NCBI GenBank assembly: GCA_938018005.1
Contig: CALIJG010000001.1
Location: forward strand, 1 to 64,000
Source of the DNA: an uncultured Candidatus Saccharibacteria bacterium
GTDB taxonomy: Bacteria > Patescibacteriota > Saccharimonadia > Saccharimonadales > Saccharimonadaceae
Direction of reading: 5' to 3'
Length of the DNA stretch: 64,000 nt
This document shows, one piece after another, positions 44,785-53,137 of the stretch. The stretch's first letter is position 1. The number at the start of each line of letters is the position of its first letter. The position numbers were made by a program, and so were the translations under genes. Under the pieces are notes generated by a model. The model saw nothing but the letters and a program-made list of their open reading frames with translations. It did no database searches and was not told where the DNA came from.

Positions 44785-45909
44785 TTATGCCGCGAGATCG
44801 AAGCCAAAGTGCTCGGCAATAGATTGCTGTTGTTTGGTGTTTTGCGAGTTCTCGGGAGATGGCGCTGCAGCGAGCTTTTGCTCTTGCATCTGCTGCATCA
44901 ACTGCATAGCAGGCTCCGACTGCTCAAGACGGCGACCCAGCTCGGCAAGGTTCTCATTCGTCTCACTCTCAATATTGCGATCAGAGAAAAAGCTCCCATA
45001 GCCACTAACAAAACGTGCGAGTGATGGGTCAGCTGCTGCAAGCGCATTATATGCAATATCATCATTTTTGATGCACAGCAAGAACTCCTCTGCTGCAACA
45101 GCTCGCACTGTTTCATGCGCTTTTTCGGTATTGAGAATATCACCGTGTGTCCCAGTATATATCTGGTCTTTACCCATCACGTACTCACCAGTGTCACCCA
45201 CGCCAGCTTCCAGCACTTCTGTGGTAACGCGGGTTTCTATGCGCTGCGTGAAGTCACCGTCGCGCGTATCAAGATGCTCGTCAATGCCAAGCTTTTTAAC
45301 CTCGGTCTTAGTCTTGCCTACTTGATTGTCAAATTTCCCTTTCTGGTTGACATGGATCGAGTCGCCCAGGCCATCGATCACATCAAGCGCCGCAAGCCGC
45401 GAGTCACCCTCCCCAGCCAAACGATCAGCTGTCGATGCATCAAGCTGATTATATACCTTGCGTGCACTCGTCCGGCGGCCATTTAGCAAGTGATCGCCTT
45501 CATCCTCAGGAGTAAGTGGCTCATACTGCTTAGCTGGCAGAGCACTATCCTTCTCTGCCTCATTAGGTTCGCCAGTCTTGCTCACGTCCCAGTAGAAGCG
45601 ATTTGTCGCCATCTCATCAGGGTTCTCTCGCTTATGGGCTTGGGGAGTGCCATACAGCGCACCCACCTGCGCGGCAAGGTCATTCATCCGCGGGTCGCTA
45701 TTCTCTTGCGTAGCAGTATCTGTTTTGTCAAAGGTACTGCTGGGCGCGCTGTTGCCGCCAAGGCCGGCGTAGAGACTATTAACAGCAGCTTTATTTTCGG
45801 CTTGTTGCTGCGTGGCTGTTTTGTCATATCCTTTGCGGCGCTGCTTCCCCTTGAGCTCCCATAGCTGATCTGGGCTCAAATCTCTACCGTTTGGTGGCAT
45901 TAAGGTCAT
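44785..45909 (-). CDS. Orphan polar protein, 374 aa
   Basis: Not recognised. Very polar, Gln/Asn/Asp-rich, probably with long disordered stretches (1-60, 115-160), and no membrane segment. It contains a helical part around 255-320 (VRAVAAEEFLLCIKNDDIAYNAL) and ends HFGFDLAA. GGAG lies 9 nt before the ATG; a second ATG 3 codons in is possible. Confidence 0.7.
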   Translation of the reverse strand: MTLMPPNGRDLSPDQLWELKGKQRRKGYDKTATQQQAENKAAVNSLYAGLGGNSAPSSTFDKTDTATQENSDPRMNDLAAQVGALYGTPQAHKRENPDEMATNRFYWDVSKTGEPNEAEKDSALPAKQYEPLTPEDEGDHLLNGRRTSARKVYNQLDASTADRLAGEGDSRLAALDVIDGLGDSIHVNQKGKFDNQVGKTKTEVKKLGIDEHLDTRDGDFTQRIETRVTTEVLEAGVGDTGEYVMGKDQIYTGTHGDILNTEKAHETVRAVAAEEFLLCIKNDDIAYNALAAADPSLARFVSGYGSFFSDRNIESETNENLAELGRRLEQSEPAMQLMQQMQEQKLAAAPSPENSQNTKQQQSIAEHFGFDLAA

Positions 45910-46055
45910 AAGGGATATCTCCGTGAGTGTGTTGTTATTGGTTTGTTACACAATAGAACCTCCCGCAAGAAAAGTCAAGCCAGCATAGCCTAGCGTATTT
46001 CCATACCGAGCTACTGTGCGTATGCAGAGTGGGAGAGTAGATACGTGTCCGTCCG

Positions 46056-46856
46056 CTAGGCCGCACGAACGAGTGTTGTTTCGTTATTATCGCGAGCAGA
46101 ATCATCCTGAGCTTCGCGTGCACTCACTTCGGCAGCATCTGTGCCACCCCACTCATTCAAGTACACTGTTGGTTCGCCGTTTGCTGCGTGATGGCTGAGT
46201 ATTTTGCCCGTTACAATTGGTGATTTACCATCGTAGCAATCGATATGATACACCGCTTCGCCACCCTGCTCTACCTCTATAGTGACGACGATGCGTGCAT
46301 CGATCGCTGCGGGCAAGATGCCCATCTCGGTCAACTTTTTGTGTGTCTTTGGTGTGTATTGATACACATCGGTCACTCGAGCCTCATACGGCTCGCCACC
46401 CACATCACAGCAGACCACTCGCCAATCGGCCGGGTTCATCGAGTCGAACCGAGAGTGGTCAAATGCAACCAGATCTCCCTGTGGGCTATACAAAAAACCA
46501 AAAGTTGGCACTGTTTTTTGCTCTAGCTTTTGCAGCGCGGCGCAGGTTTTTTCTGCAGGCAGATTTCGTCCATAGATCTCAGCCCGTCTTGCTTCTCGCA
46601 AGAGATGCTCAATCCTTGCCTCCTGCTGCATTCGCCGCTCCATCTCCGCCTCAGTCAAGGGCTGCAATTCACCACTCGCCTGGGCTGCTTCGACGATAGC
46701 ACTGCGCATGGCGTGGTAGCTGGTGGGATGTTGCTCGGGGCTGTAGCGACCTACGCTATCGACATACGCTGGTAGCTCATTTGGGTTAGGCAGCTCAAGG
46801 CCACTACACGCTCCACCACGAGGAAATGATGTATCTACTACTTCGCGCTGTTCCAT
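46056..46856 (-). CDS. Orphan protein, 266 aa
   Basis: Not recognised. An N-terminal polar region, a helical part (LTEAEMERRMQQEARIEHLLREARR), then a beta-rich domain (TFGFLYSPQGDLVAFDHSRFD, ARIVVTIEVEQGGEAVYHID) and a disordered acidic C terminus. Start ATG 46856 chosen for an AGAGG 6 nt upstream; a TTG 2 codons earlier is less likely. Confidence 0.7.
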   Translation of the reverse strand: MEQREVVDTSFPRGGACSGLELPNPNELPAYVDSVGRYSPEQHPTSYHAMRSAIVEAAQASGELQPLTEAEMERRMQQEARIEHLLREARRAEIYGRNLPAEKTCAALQKLEQKTVPTFGFLYSPQGDLVAFDHSRFDSMNPADWRVVCCDVGGEPYEARVTDVYQYTPKTHKKLTEMGILPAAIDARIVVTIEVEQGGEAVYHIDCYDGKSPIVTGKILSHHAANGEPTVYLNEWGGTDAAEVSAREAQDDSARDNNETTLVRAA

Positions 46857-46950
46857 GCCCAACCTCTATTCTGTTTTGCTTGTGATGGCCCAGATTATAC
46901 ACCATTACCAGTGGTTTGTCTATAGTCTGACCTCTGTTCGGTCGGTGTTC

Positions 46951-49518
46951 TTAGACTGCTCCCCAATGCTCACCAATCGAGACATCGACCTTGAGCTTAA
47001 CACCAAGCTGAGGGTAGATATTTTCCATTGTCTCGCGCAGGATATGGCTCACCTGCTCGGCATGGGCGCGCGGGCACTCGACCATAATGCTATCGTGGAT
47101 CTGCACCACCTGCCAACCGATCGGCTGGCCATCGCCATCAGCCAGCTGCTCTCCAGCCTGGGCCAGCTTGTCTTCCACCGCCAGCATGGCAAGCTTCATC
47201 AGGTCAGCCTCGGTACCTTGGATCGGCATATTGGCAGCCGCTCGCTCGGCAGCGCTGCGCACCGCAAAGTTACGCGACGCAACATCCGGCGTCCAGCGGC
47301 GGCGACCAAACAGCGTCTGGACAAAGCCCGCATCATGCGCTTGCTGGATAGTCTGCGCCATATAGGCTTTGAGCTTTGGCCGAAGGCGATAATACTCATC
47401 AATAAAGTGCTGCGCCTCGGCATAGCTCATATGAGCCGCAGCGGCTAGGCCATGCTGGCTCATCCCATAGAGTACCCCAAAATTCACCACCTTGGCCCGA
47501 CGGCGCTGCTCCTTTGTCACGACATCGAGCGGTACCCCATAGACCTGGGCGGCCGTGTTCGCGTGGATATCGATATCGGTATTAAAATCGCGAATCATCG
47601 CCTCCTCCCCCGACAGCACCGCTGCCAGACGGAGCTCAAACTGTGAATAGTCAGCATTGACAAACACATTGCCCGGCGCTGGCACAAAGGCATCGCGAAC
47701 GTGCCGCCCTAATTCGCTGCGGATGGGGATGTTTTGCAAATTTGGGTCGGTACTACTCAGCCGGCCCGTCGCCACCACATCTTGGTTGAAGGTAGTGTGA
47801 ATATAGCCTGCGTCGTCGGTCAGCTGCGGCAAGGCCTGGACATACGTGTTTTGCAGCTTGGTCAGCTCGCGGTAGCGCTCCACCAGCCCAATAATCGGGT
47901 GATGTGGCCGAAGCTTATCCAGCTCCTTCTGACCCGTCGAGTAGCCTGTCTTGCCCTTCTTAATACCCGCCGTTGGTAGCTGGAGCTTGACGAAGAGCGC
48001 CTCAGCCAGCTGGGCTGGGCTGCCAATATTCAGCTCATACCCCACCATGCTATAGATCTGCTGCTGCAGCTCGGTGATTTCGCTGCTGAGGGTGTGTTCC
48101 ATCGCCGCCAGTGTGCGGCTATCGAGCCGGATACCGCGCCACTCCATCCGCGCTAGCACAGGAATGAGCGGAAAGTCCATCGTCCGAGCCACTCGGGCAA
48201 GATCGGGCAGCGCATCGAGTGCCCGAGCTTGCTCGTCGTATACCGCCCACAGCGCACTAATGGCGAGGCGTGGGTCATCGAGCGACTCCAGCCCCGCAAG
48301 ATCAGCCAACGCCCGCGACGTGCGCAGTGGATTAAGCAAGAACGACCCCTGGGCGGTATCATGCCTCACCACTGGCAGCTGCTGCACCCCACGGGCCAGC
48401 AATTGGCGTAATAATTCCTTCGTGCGGTGCCCAACAATCGGCACATGCGGAATAACATCAATCGCATCACGCCAACTCAGGCGAGCTGCCTTACCTCGCT
48501 CGTGGCTCACCCAGACGCCGCCCTCGACCGGCCAGACCAGCAGCTCTTTGGCCATCAGGAAGAGCGCCTTAGCCTGGTGAGCAGGCAGCTCGGCCGCATG
48601 CTGCACTATTGGTGCATCAGATGGCTGAGCACTCTCTGCCGCTTGCATCTGCGGCGGCAAGTGGCGCAGCAAACTACGAAACTCCAGCCGCTGCAACATC
48701 GCCCGCACCGCCGCTGGGTCGCAGTTATCCATTGCCATCGCTGCTCGGTCAAGCGTCACTGGTGCATCAGTATACAGCCGCGCCAACTCGCGGCTCATAT
48801 AGGCCGACTCTTTACCCTGCTCCAGCTTGCGCCGCAGCGTATCTTTGACCTGCCAGAGGTTATCATAGAGGTTGTCGAGCGTGTCAAATTGCTGCAGCAG
48901 CTTGACCGCCGTCTTCTCCCCCACCCCCGGCACACCGGGGATATTATCCGACGCATCGCCCTTGAGGCTCTTAAAGTCGAGGAATTGGCCAATCCGAATA
49001 CCATAGCGCTGCTCGAAGGCGGGGATGTCGAATTTATCGATGTTGGTCAAGCCTTTCTTCAGGGCATAGAGATACGTATTTTGGTCGAGTATTTGCAAAG
49101 CATCGAGATCGCTCGTAATGAGATACGTCTCGATATCCCCCTGCTGCTCAGCCTGGGCATCGAGCGTCGCCATAATGTCATCTGCTTCATAGTCATCAAA
49201 CTCATACAGCGGCCAACCAAACGCCTGCAAAAGCTCGTGGAGTAGTGGTATCTGGGCGTAAAAATCTGGCGGAGCCGGCTTGCGACCAGCCTTGTATTGG
49301 TTGTAAATAGCAAGACGGCGGCGGATATTCGTCTTGGGCTTGTCCCACGCCACACACACGTAGTCTGGCTGAAGGCGCTTGATCAGCTCCAGGCTCAGCG
49401 CCGCAAAGCCATACACCCCGCCAGTTGGCGTACCATCGGCCGTCGAAAGGTTGGGCATGGCATAGTACCCACGATAGAACACACTTTTGCCATCGATAAT
49501 CACCAGACGCTTCATCAT
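46951..49518 (-). CDS. polA: DNA polymerase I
   Basis: 855 residues. Intact 5'-3' exonuclease/flap domain (1-290; YEADDIM, SDLDALQ, GDASDNIPGVPGVG), a degenerate 3'-5' exonuclease domain lacking the DxE motif, hence no proofreading, and a polymerase domain with motif A DYSQFELRLAAVL, motif B RRAKVVNFGVLYG. Motif C reads IHDS instead of HDE. The first of two adjacent ATGs is 6 nt downstream of a TGC-extended TATACT and no ribosome site is present, so it is probably leaderless and starts at 49518. Confidence 0.97.
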   Translation of the reverse strand: MMKRLVIIDGKSVFYRGYYAMPNLSTADGTPTGGVYGFAALSLELIKRLQPDYVCVAWDKPKTNIRRRLAIYNQYKAGRKPAPPDFYAQIPLLHELLQAFGWPLYEFDDYEADDIMATLDAQAEQQGDIETYLITSDLDALQILDQNTYLYALKKGLTNIDKFDIPAFEQRYGIRIGQFLDFKSLKGDASDNIPGVPGVGEKTAVKLLQQFDTLDNLYDNLWQVKDTLRRKLEQGKESAYMSRELARLYTDAPVTLDRAAMAMDNCDPAAVRAMLQRLEFRSLLRHLPPQMQAAESAQPSDAPIVQHAAELPAHQAKALFLMAKELLVWPVEGGVWVSHERGKAARLSWRDAIDVIPHVPIVGHRTKELLRQLLARGVQQLPVVRHDTAQGSFLLNPLRTSRALADLAGLESLDDPRLAISALWAVYDEQARALDALPDLARVARTMDFPLIPVLARMEWRGIRLDSRTLAAMEHTLSSEITELQQQIYSMVGYELNIGSPAQLAEALFVKLQLPTAGIKKGKTGYSTGQKELDKLRPHHPIIGLVERYRELTKLQNTYVQALPQLTDDAGYIHTTFNQDVVATGRLSSTDPNLQNIPIRSELGRHVRDAFVPAPGNVFVNADYSQFELRLAAVLSGEEAMIRDFNTDIDIHANTAAQVYGVPLDVVTKEQRRRAKVVNFGVLYGMSQHGLAAAAHMSYAEAQHFIDEYYRLRPKLKAYMAQTIQQAHDAGFVQTLFGRRRWTPDVASRNFAVRSAAERAAANMPIQGTEADLMKLAMLAVEDKLAQAGEQLADGDGQPIGWQVVQIHDSIMVECPRAHAEQVSHILRETMENIYPQLGVKLKVDVSIGEHWGAV

Positions 49519-49524
49519 AGTTCT

Positions 49525-49530
49525 AGTATA
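49525..49530 (-). promoter_or_regulatory. -10 box of polA, leaderless type
   Basis: ATGC-TATACT on the minus strand, 6 nt before the ATG at 49518. Confidence 0.6.
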
Positions 49531-49602
49531 GCATTGGTGAAGCGCTGAGCGGCATGGGAGTATCTCGCAGCCGCACCTCTCCCTTGCTAATTGCCATCCG
49601 CA

Positions 49603-50838
49603 CTACGGCGCGGGTGGAGCGCGGTGGCGTCGCCGTCGCCACCACCATACTAGCCAGCCAGCTAGTGCGATAAGCAGTAAGCACAGGCTTATCAGCAGTG
49701 CTGGCACAAAGTTGCTCATCAGCTCAGCCAGTGGACCCTGCGCAGCAAACGCACCCTTTTTCTTCTTCACCGTCATCCGTTTGGTGCCCGGCTTTTTATC
49801 CTTCTTGTCGTCCTTTTTCTCTGGTGGAGTAGCCGGTGGTTTTTCGCTAGTGGTTGGAGTGCCACTTTGGTATATCTTGACATAGTCGATAAGGAAGGTT
49901 TGGTTGGCAAACTTCTTCGATGAGTCGGGCGGGTGCTCCTCACTCTTCCACTCCACGTAATCGTTGAGGATAACATACCACGTATCGTCAAAGACCTGCT
50001 TGAATTGATTTGCATCCATGCCCATTTTTGCTGGTTTTTCTGCCGGAACTCGAGTGGTTGGATGGCTTTTTTCATCGCCCGCTCGATAGTTATACACCAG
50101 CACTGGCTGGTTATCCACGAAGAATCTGACCGTCTCACCATCATATTCCGTCGCCCAGACATGCCAGTTGTTCGCCAATGTCACTGGGGATGGTATGAGG
50201 TTCTCTCGGCTATGCCCTAACCCCTTCGTCTTCCATATCTGCGATGATGGGCTGTGGTAGCAGCGAATATGCGTCGTCGACCATGTGTAGGTCGGCGTCC
50301 ATGAATACCACTCTAGCATGTCGAGCTCACCATAGGGGTCATTCGCTTGCTTGTTGTTGCTACAGTTGGCAAGCGTCACACTATTGCGCAGCCAAATAGC
50401 TGGGCGCGTGCCATTCTCGCCATTCCAGTTAATCTTCGCCCGCACCTCCACGCGGAATGGTTTATGCCCATCGAGCACCCGACCCGACTCCACTCGCCCA
50501 CTCTGGTAGCGTGTCATCTTGCCAGATGGGCACGGCTCTTGGCTCGCGTTGCTATCACCCAGTGGCTCAGCCACACTCGACACACAGTGACGCCGGGTCG
50601 TAATCTGCAAAGCGCCATTAGTCACTGCAACATTGTTGGCGCTATATGCCAAATGCTCCTTGCCATAATTATCTTTATTTTGCTGAAGAACCTTCCAATT
50701 CGATAGTGACGTCGTAAACTCCTCGTTATACACCATCTGCCACTGCTGCGCCTGGGCAGCCCCACCAAACATCACCGACAGAGCACCCGCAACAAGGACA
50801 CCCACTACTCCATACACCAGCCCACCTTGTCGCTGCAC
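49603..50838 (-). CDS. Glycoside hydrolase family 16 surface glucanase
   Basis: 411 residues from the GTG at 50838, chosen because GAGGAG lies 6 nt before it. Signal peptide (about 8-31), GH16 jelly-roll domain with the catalytic ExDxxE motif GELDMLE (Glu171, Asp173, Glu176 approx.), cysteines that could form disulfides, a Thr/Lys/Asp linker, a C-terminal transmembrane helix, WWW and RRRR. It would cut beta-1,3/1,4-glucans or related glycans outside the cell. The C-terminal anchor resembles that of the spherulin-like gene. Confidence 0.88.
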   Translation of the reverse strand: MQRQGGLVYGVVGVLVAGALSVMFGGAAQAQQWQMVYNEEFTTSLSNWKVLQQNKDNYGKEHLAYSANNVAVTNGALQITTRRHCVSSVAEPLGDSNASQEPCPSGKMTRYQSGRVESGRVLDGHKPFRVEVRAKINWNGENGTRPAIWLRNSVTLANCSNNKQANDPYGELDMLEWYSWTPTYTWSTTHIRCYHSPSSQIWKTKGLGHSRENLIPSPVTLANNWHVWATEYDGETVRFFVDNQPVLVYNYRAGDEKSHPTTRVPAEKPAKMGMDANQFKQVFDDTWYVILNDYVEWKSEEHPPDSSKKFANQTFLIDYVKIYQSGTPTTSEKPPATPPEKKDDKKDKKPGTKRMTVKKKKGAFAAQGPLAELMSNFVPALLISLCLLLIALAGWLVWWWRRRRHRAPPAP

Positions 50839-51006
50839 TCCTATCTCCTCAGTCTGCACTATCCGCGCTTATATACGTTATTATATAAGTGTACACGTTT
50901 TGTCGGATTTTTCAATTGTTATAGCATGAGCGGTGTCTTGCAGGATAAAACACGGCGTTGCGTCGCAAGGCACACCACACCCACATCGCCGCACCTCTAC
51001 CACTCA

Positions 51007-51043
51007 ATAGCACCCCTTGCTACGTGCTAAGAGGGGTGCTATT
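51007..51043 (+). terminator. Hairpin with plus-strand terminator shape, no plus-strand gene
   Basis: 12-bp stem (51006-51017 with 51032-51043) followed by TTTT on the plus strand. No ORF on the plus strand leads into it. It may end a small RNA transcribed from about 50880-51000, or terminate the minus-strand WhiB gene with low efficiency. Confidence 0.5.
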
Positions 51044-51090
51044 TTGCTATAAAACGTATTGTTTGTGCGAGTGTATAGGTTGGTGTTTTA

Positions 51091-51537
51091 TCACAGACCG
51101 TCTGAGGCTTGGGCTTTTTTGACTTGCCCTGCCCACCGACGCGCTGCTTCGCGCTGTCTCTTCGTTGTGCCACCAACAATCAAACTATCATCATCCTGCT
51201 CACCCCTCATTGTGCGACCTAACTGACTTGCTAGACACTCATACTGCGCCGAGCACATACTACACACCTGCTTTGCAAACTGTGCTCGCCGAGCGATATC
51301 GGCCTTCCGAGAATACTCTGGTTTGTCTGCATCAGGGCTAGGGATATCGAGGTCAAAATTGAACGCACCTTGTGAGCCACACGCCGCTAAGGCAATCCAC
51401 TCCGACATATCTGGTACTTTCTTTCCCCGGAGCAGCTGCTCTGCAACATATCGCGCAGGACTTACACCATCGCTCTTCATTCGTTCTCGCATTGCCTGTG
51501 TGGCAGGTGTTGGCTTTCTTGGTTGTTCGCGTTTCAT
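51091..51537 (-). CDS. WhiB-like Fe-S protein
   Basis: 148 residues with the WhiB cysteine pattern C53, C92, C95, C101 (C-x38-C-x2-C-x5-C), which in WhiB proteins binds a [4Fe-4S] cluster. ALAACGSQ at the first Cys and a C-terminal GGTTKRQREAARR that replaces the usual G(V/I)WGG turn plus basic tail. The N terminus (1-45) is an extra helical basic segment. WhiB proteins are redox-linked transcription factors contacting the main sigma factor, known from Actinomycetota and their phages. It neighbours a second WhiB gene. Confidence 0.8.
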   Translation of the reverse strand: MKREQPRKPTPATQAMRERMKSDGVSPARYVAEQLLRGKKVPDMSEWIALAACGSQGAFNFDLDIPSPDADKPEYSRKADIARRAQFAKQVCSMCSAQYECLASQLGRTMRGEQDDDSLIVGGTTKRQREAARRWAGQVKKAQASDGL

Positions 51538-51652
51538 AGATGTTTACTCTTTTGCTATAAAAATAACGTTAGCTTCTGCATTATTCCACACGCCTGTTAT
51601 TTTGCCAAGCATAAGCAGAGTAGTGCGCTGCTTATCGCCCTACCCCCATTGC

Positions 51653-52366
51653 TCAGCGCCGCCGGACGTGCCGCCGCTTGGGTTTGGGTGCGCCCCACTG
51701 TTGACGATCAGCTTGGGTCGTGCCACCACGGACATCACCAGCAGCGATAATGCGCTGATAGCCCCGCAGCGCAAAGAGCAAACACTCGGCTGCTACTGGG
51801 CACTCAGCACAGTCTTCGCGCCGCTCGGGTTCTAGCCGTTGCCCTGTCTCGGCATCGATACACAGTGCCAAGCGAGCAAAAGCCTGCGACGTGGGAATGT
51901 GCCCAACGTGCCGCCGCTCGGCCATGCACTGCTCTGCCCAGGCAATCCGCGCCCGAGGCGTGTCATTAGCATGAACAGCGTGGTGCATAGCACCCGTGAG
52001 CATCGTGGACTGGCTAGGGAGATCGGCTGGCATAGGACCATCCGTCAGTTGTCTGCGCTGCTGTGCCGTTAAACCAGCACAGATCCCCGACACTCCTTCT
52101 CTCACCGCATATGCCGCACACACATCAATCACCGCACAACCAATGCAGCGCCGCAGCGCCAGTGCCGTGTCTTCTGGCTTGCCACTAAAATATTCTTCAC
52201 TTGTGGCCGGGCTGCAGGCAGCATCGCGCATCCATTGTGACGGAAGTGTCTCTCCCTTTTGCTGTCGCACTCGTATGCGCAAGTAGAAGATGCGCGACGC
52301 AAGGTCGATTGGTGCATAGCGTCGTGGTTGCTCTGGTGGTGGCGATGCCACTGGCTGCTCTTTCAT
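51653..52366 (-). CDS. Tandem double WhiB-like Fe-S protein
   Basis: 237 residues carrying two WhiB-like modules. Module 1: C51, C74, C77, C83 (C-x22-C-x2-C-x5-C) and GICAGLTAQQRR, the counterpart of G(V/I)WGG plus the arginine tail, with an additional C96. Module 2: C169, C186, C189, C195 (C-x16-C-x2-C-x5-C) and RGGTTQADRQQW, then a very basic tail ending RRHVRRR. The link between (about 108-160) is helical. TACAAT lies 9 nt before the ATG with no ribosome site. It is divergent from the kinase at 52433. Confidence 0.8.
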   Translation of the reverse strand: MKEQPVASPPPEQPRRYAPIDLASRIFYLRIRVRQQKGETLPSQWMRDAACSPATSEEYFSGKPEDTALALRRCIGCAVIDVCAAYAVREGVSGICAGLTAQQRRQLTDGPMPADLPSQSTMLTGAMHHAVHANDTPRARIAWAEQCMAERRHVGHIPTSQAFARLALCIDAETGQRLEPERREDCAECPVAAECLLFALRGYQRIIAAGDVRGGTTQADRQQWGAPKPKRRHVRRR

Positions 52367-52432
52367 GATATTTTTATTGTATCATTCACTGCACCGCCAA
52401 CCATAAGCGCTATTATCTGCTATACTAGAGAC
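52367..52432. promoter_or_regulatory. Divergent promoter between tandem WhiB gene and kinase
   Basis: 66 nt hold both promoters: TATACT at 52421-52426 (plus, TGC-extended, 6 nt before the kinase ATG) and TACAAT at 52376-52381 (minus). Co-regulation through overlapping -35 regions is possible. Confidence 0.55.
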
Positions 52433-53008
52433 ATGAATCATCCATCTCATCCGATAACAATCCTTGCCTTCGTTGGCCTCTCAGGCGCAGGCAAGAGCGA
52501 GGCAGTCAACCACGTCGCGCGCCTTGGCATCCCCAAGGTCTATGCCGGCGGCATCCTCTACGACGAAATGCGCCGCCGCGGCATCGCCATCACCCCGCAG
52601 TCGCAAGCCGAGTTTCGCAAAGCCTGGCGCGAAGAAGCTGGCAAAGACATCATCATCCGTACCGCTGCCGAGCAAATGCAGCGCCTTGCCACCGCTGGGC
52701 AGCGCCACATCCTCTTTGACGGGCTCTACTCCTGGACGGAGTACAAGTATCTCACCCACCACTTCCCGGGTGAGCTCGTTGTGGCGGCCATCGTGGCACC
52801 CAAGCAACTGCGCCACCGCCGCTTGGCCCAGCGGCCCGAACGGCCCTTTACTGCGCAGGAAGCAATCGCCCGCGACTGGTCGGAAATTGAGGATATTGAG
52901 AAGGGTGGCCCCATCGCCATTGCCGACCACTTCATCTCCAACAGCCACAATCTCACCGAGCTCCACCAGCAGGTCGACGCCCTCTGCCGCGAGATTGGTT
53001 GGCTGTAA
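52433..53008 (+). CDS. P-loop kinase related to dephospho-CoA kinase
   Basis: 191 residues with Walker A GLSGAGKSEA, a LID-like RRLAQRPERPF and a NMP-kinase fold (VYAGGILYDEM; HILFDGLYSWTEY). Closest to the archaeal-type dephospho-CoA kinase/AAA kinase group (P-loop kinase). The substrate is not certain. Plus strand; starts at the ATG 6 nt after TATACT, without a ribosome site. Confidence 0.75.
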   Translation: MNHPSHPITILAFVGLSGAGKSEAVNHVARLGIPKVYAGGILYDEMRRRGIAITPQSQAEFRKAWREEAGKDIIIRTAAEQMQRLATAGQRHILFDGLYSWTEYKYLTHHFPGELVVAAIVAPKQLRHRRLAQRPERPFTAQEAIARDWSEIEDIEKGGPIAIADHFISNSHNLTELHQQVDALCREIGWL

Positions 53009-53042
53009 AATACCCCGGTGGGGTATATAAATCATCAGATAA

Positions 53043-53071
53043 TTGACACAACACCCTTCCTCTGCTATAAT
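53043..53071 (+). promoter_or_regulatory. Consensus sigma-70 promoter
   Basis: Exact TTGACA (53043-53048), 17-nt spacer, exact TATAAT (53066-53071), with TGC extension. The best promoter in the window; it drives the gene at 53138. Confidence 0.85.
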
Positions 53072-53086
53072 TCCCCCACAGATTAC

Positions 53087-53109
53087 GTGTGCATAAGGCA
53101 AATGCACAC
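53087..53109 (+). promoter_or_regulatory. Leader hairpin
   Basis: GTGTGCAT (53087-53094) and ATGCACAC (53102-53109) pair perfectly. It lies in the short leader just after the consensus promoter, about 30 nt before the start codon. Confidence 0.55.
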
Positions 53110-53137
53110 TACGGTAATAGCCTAATACGAGGAGTTT

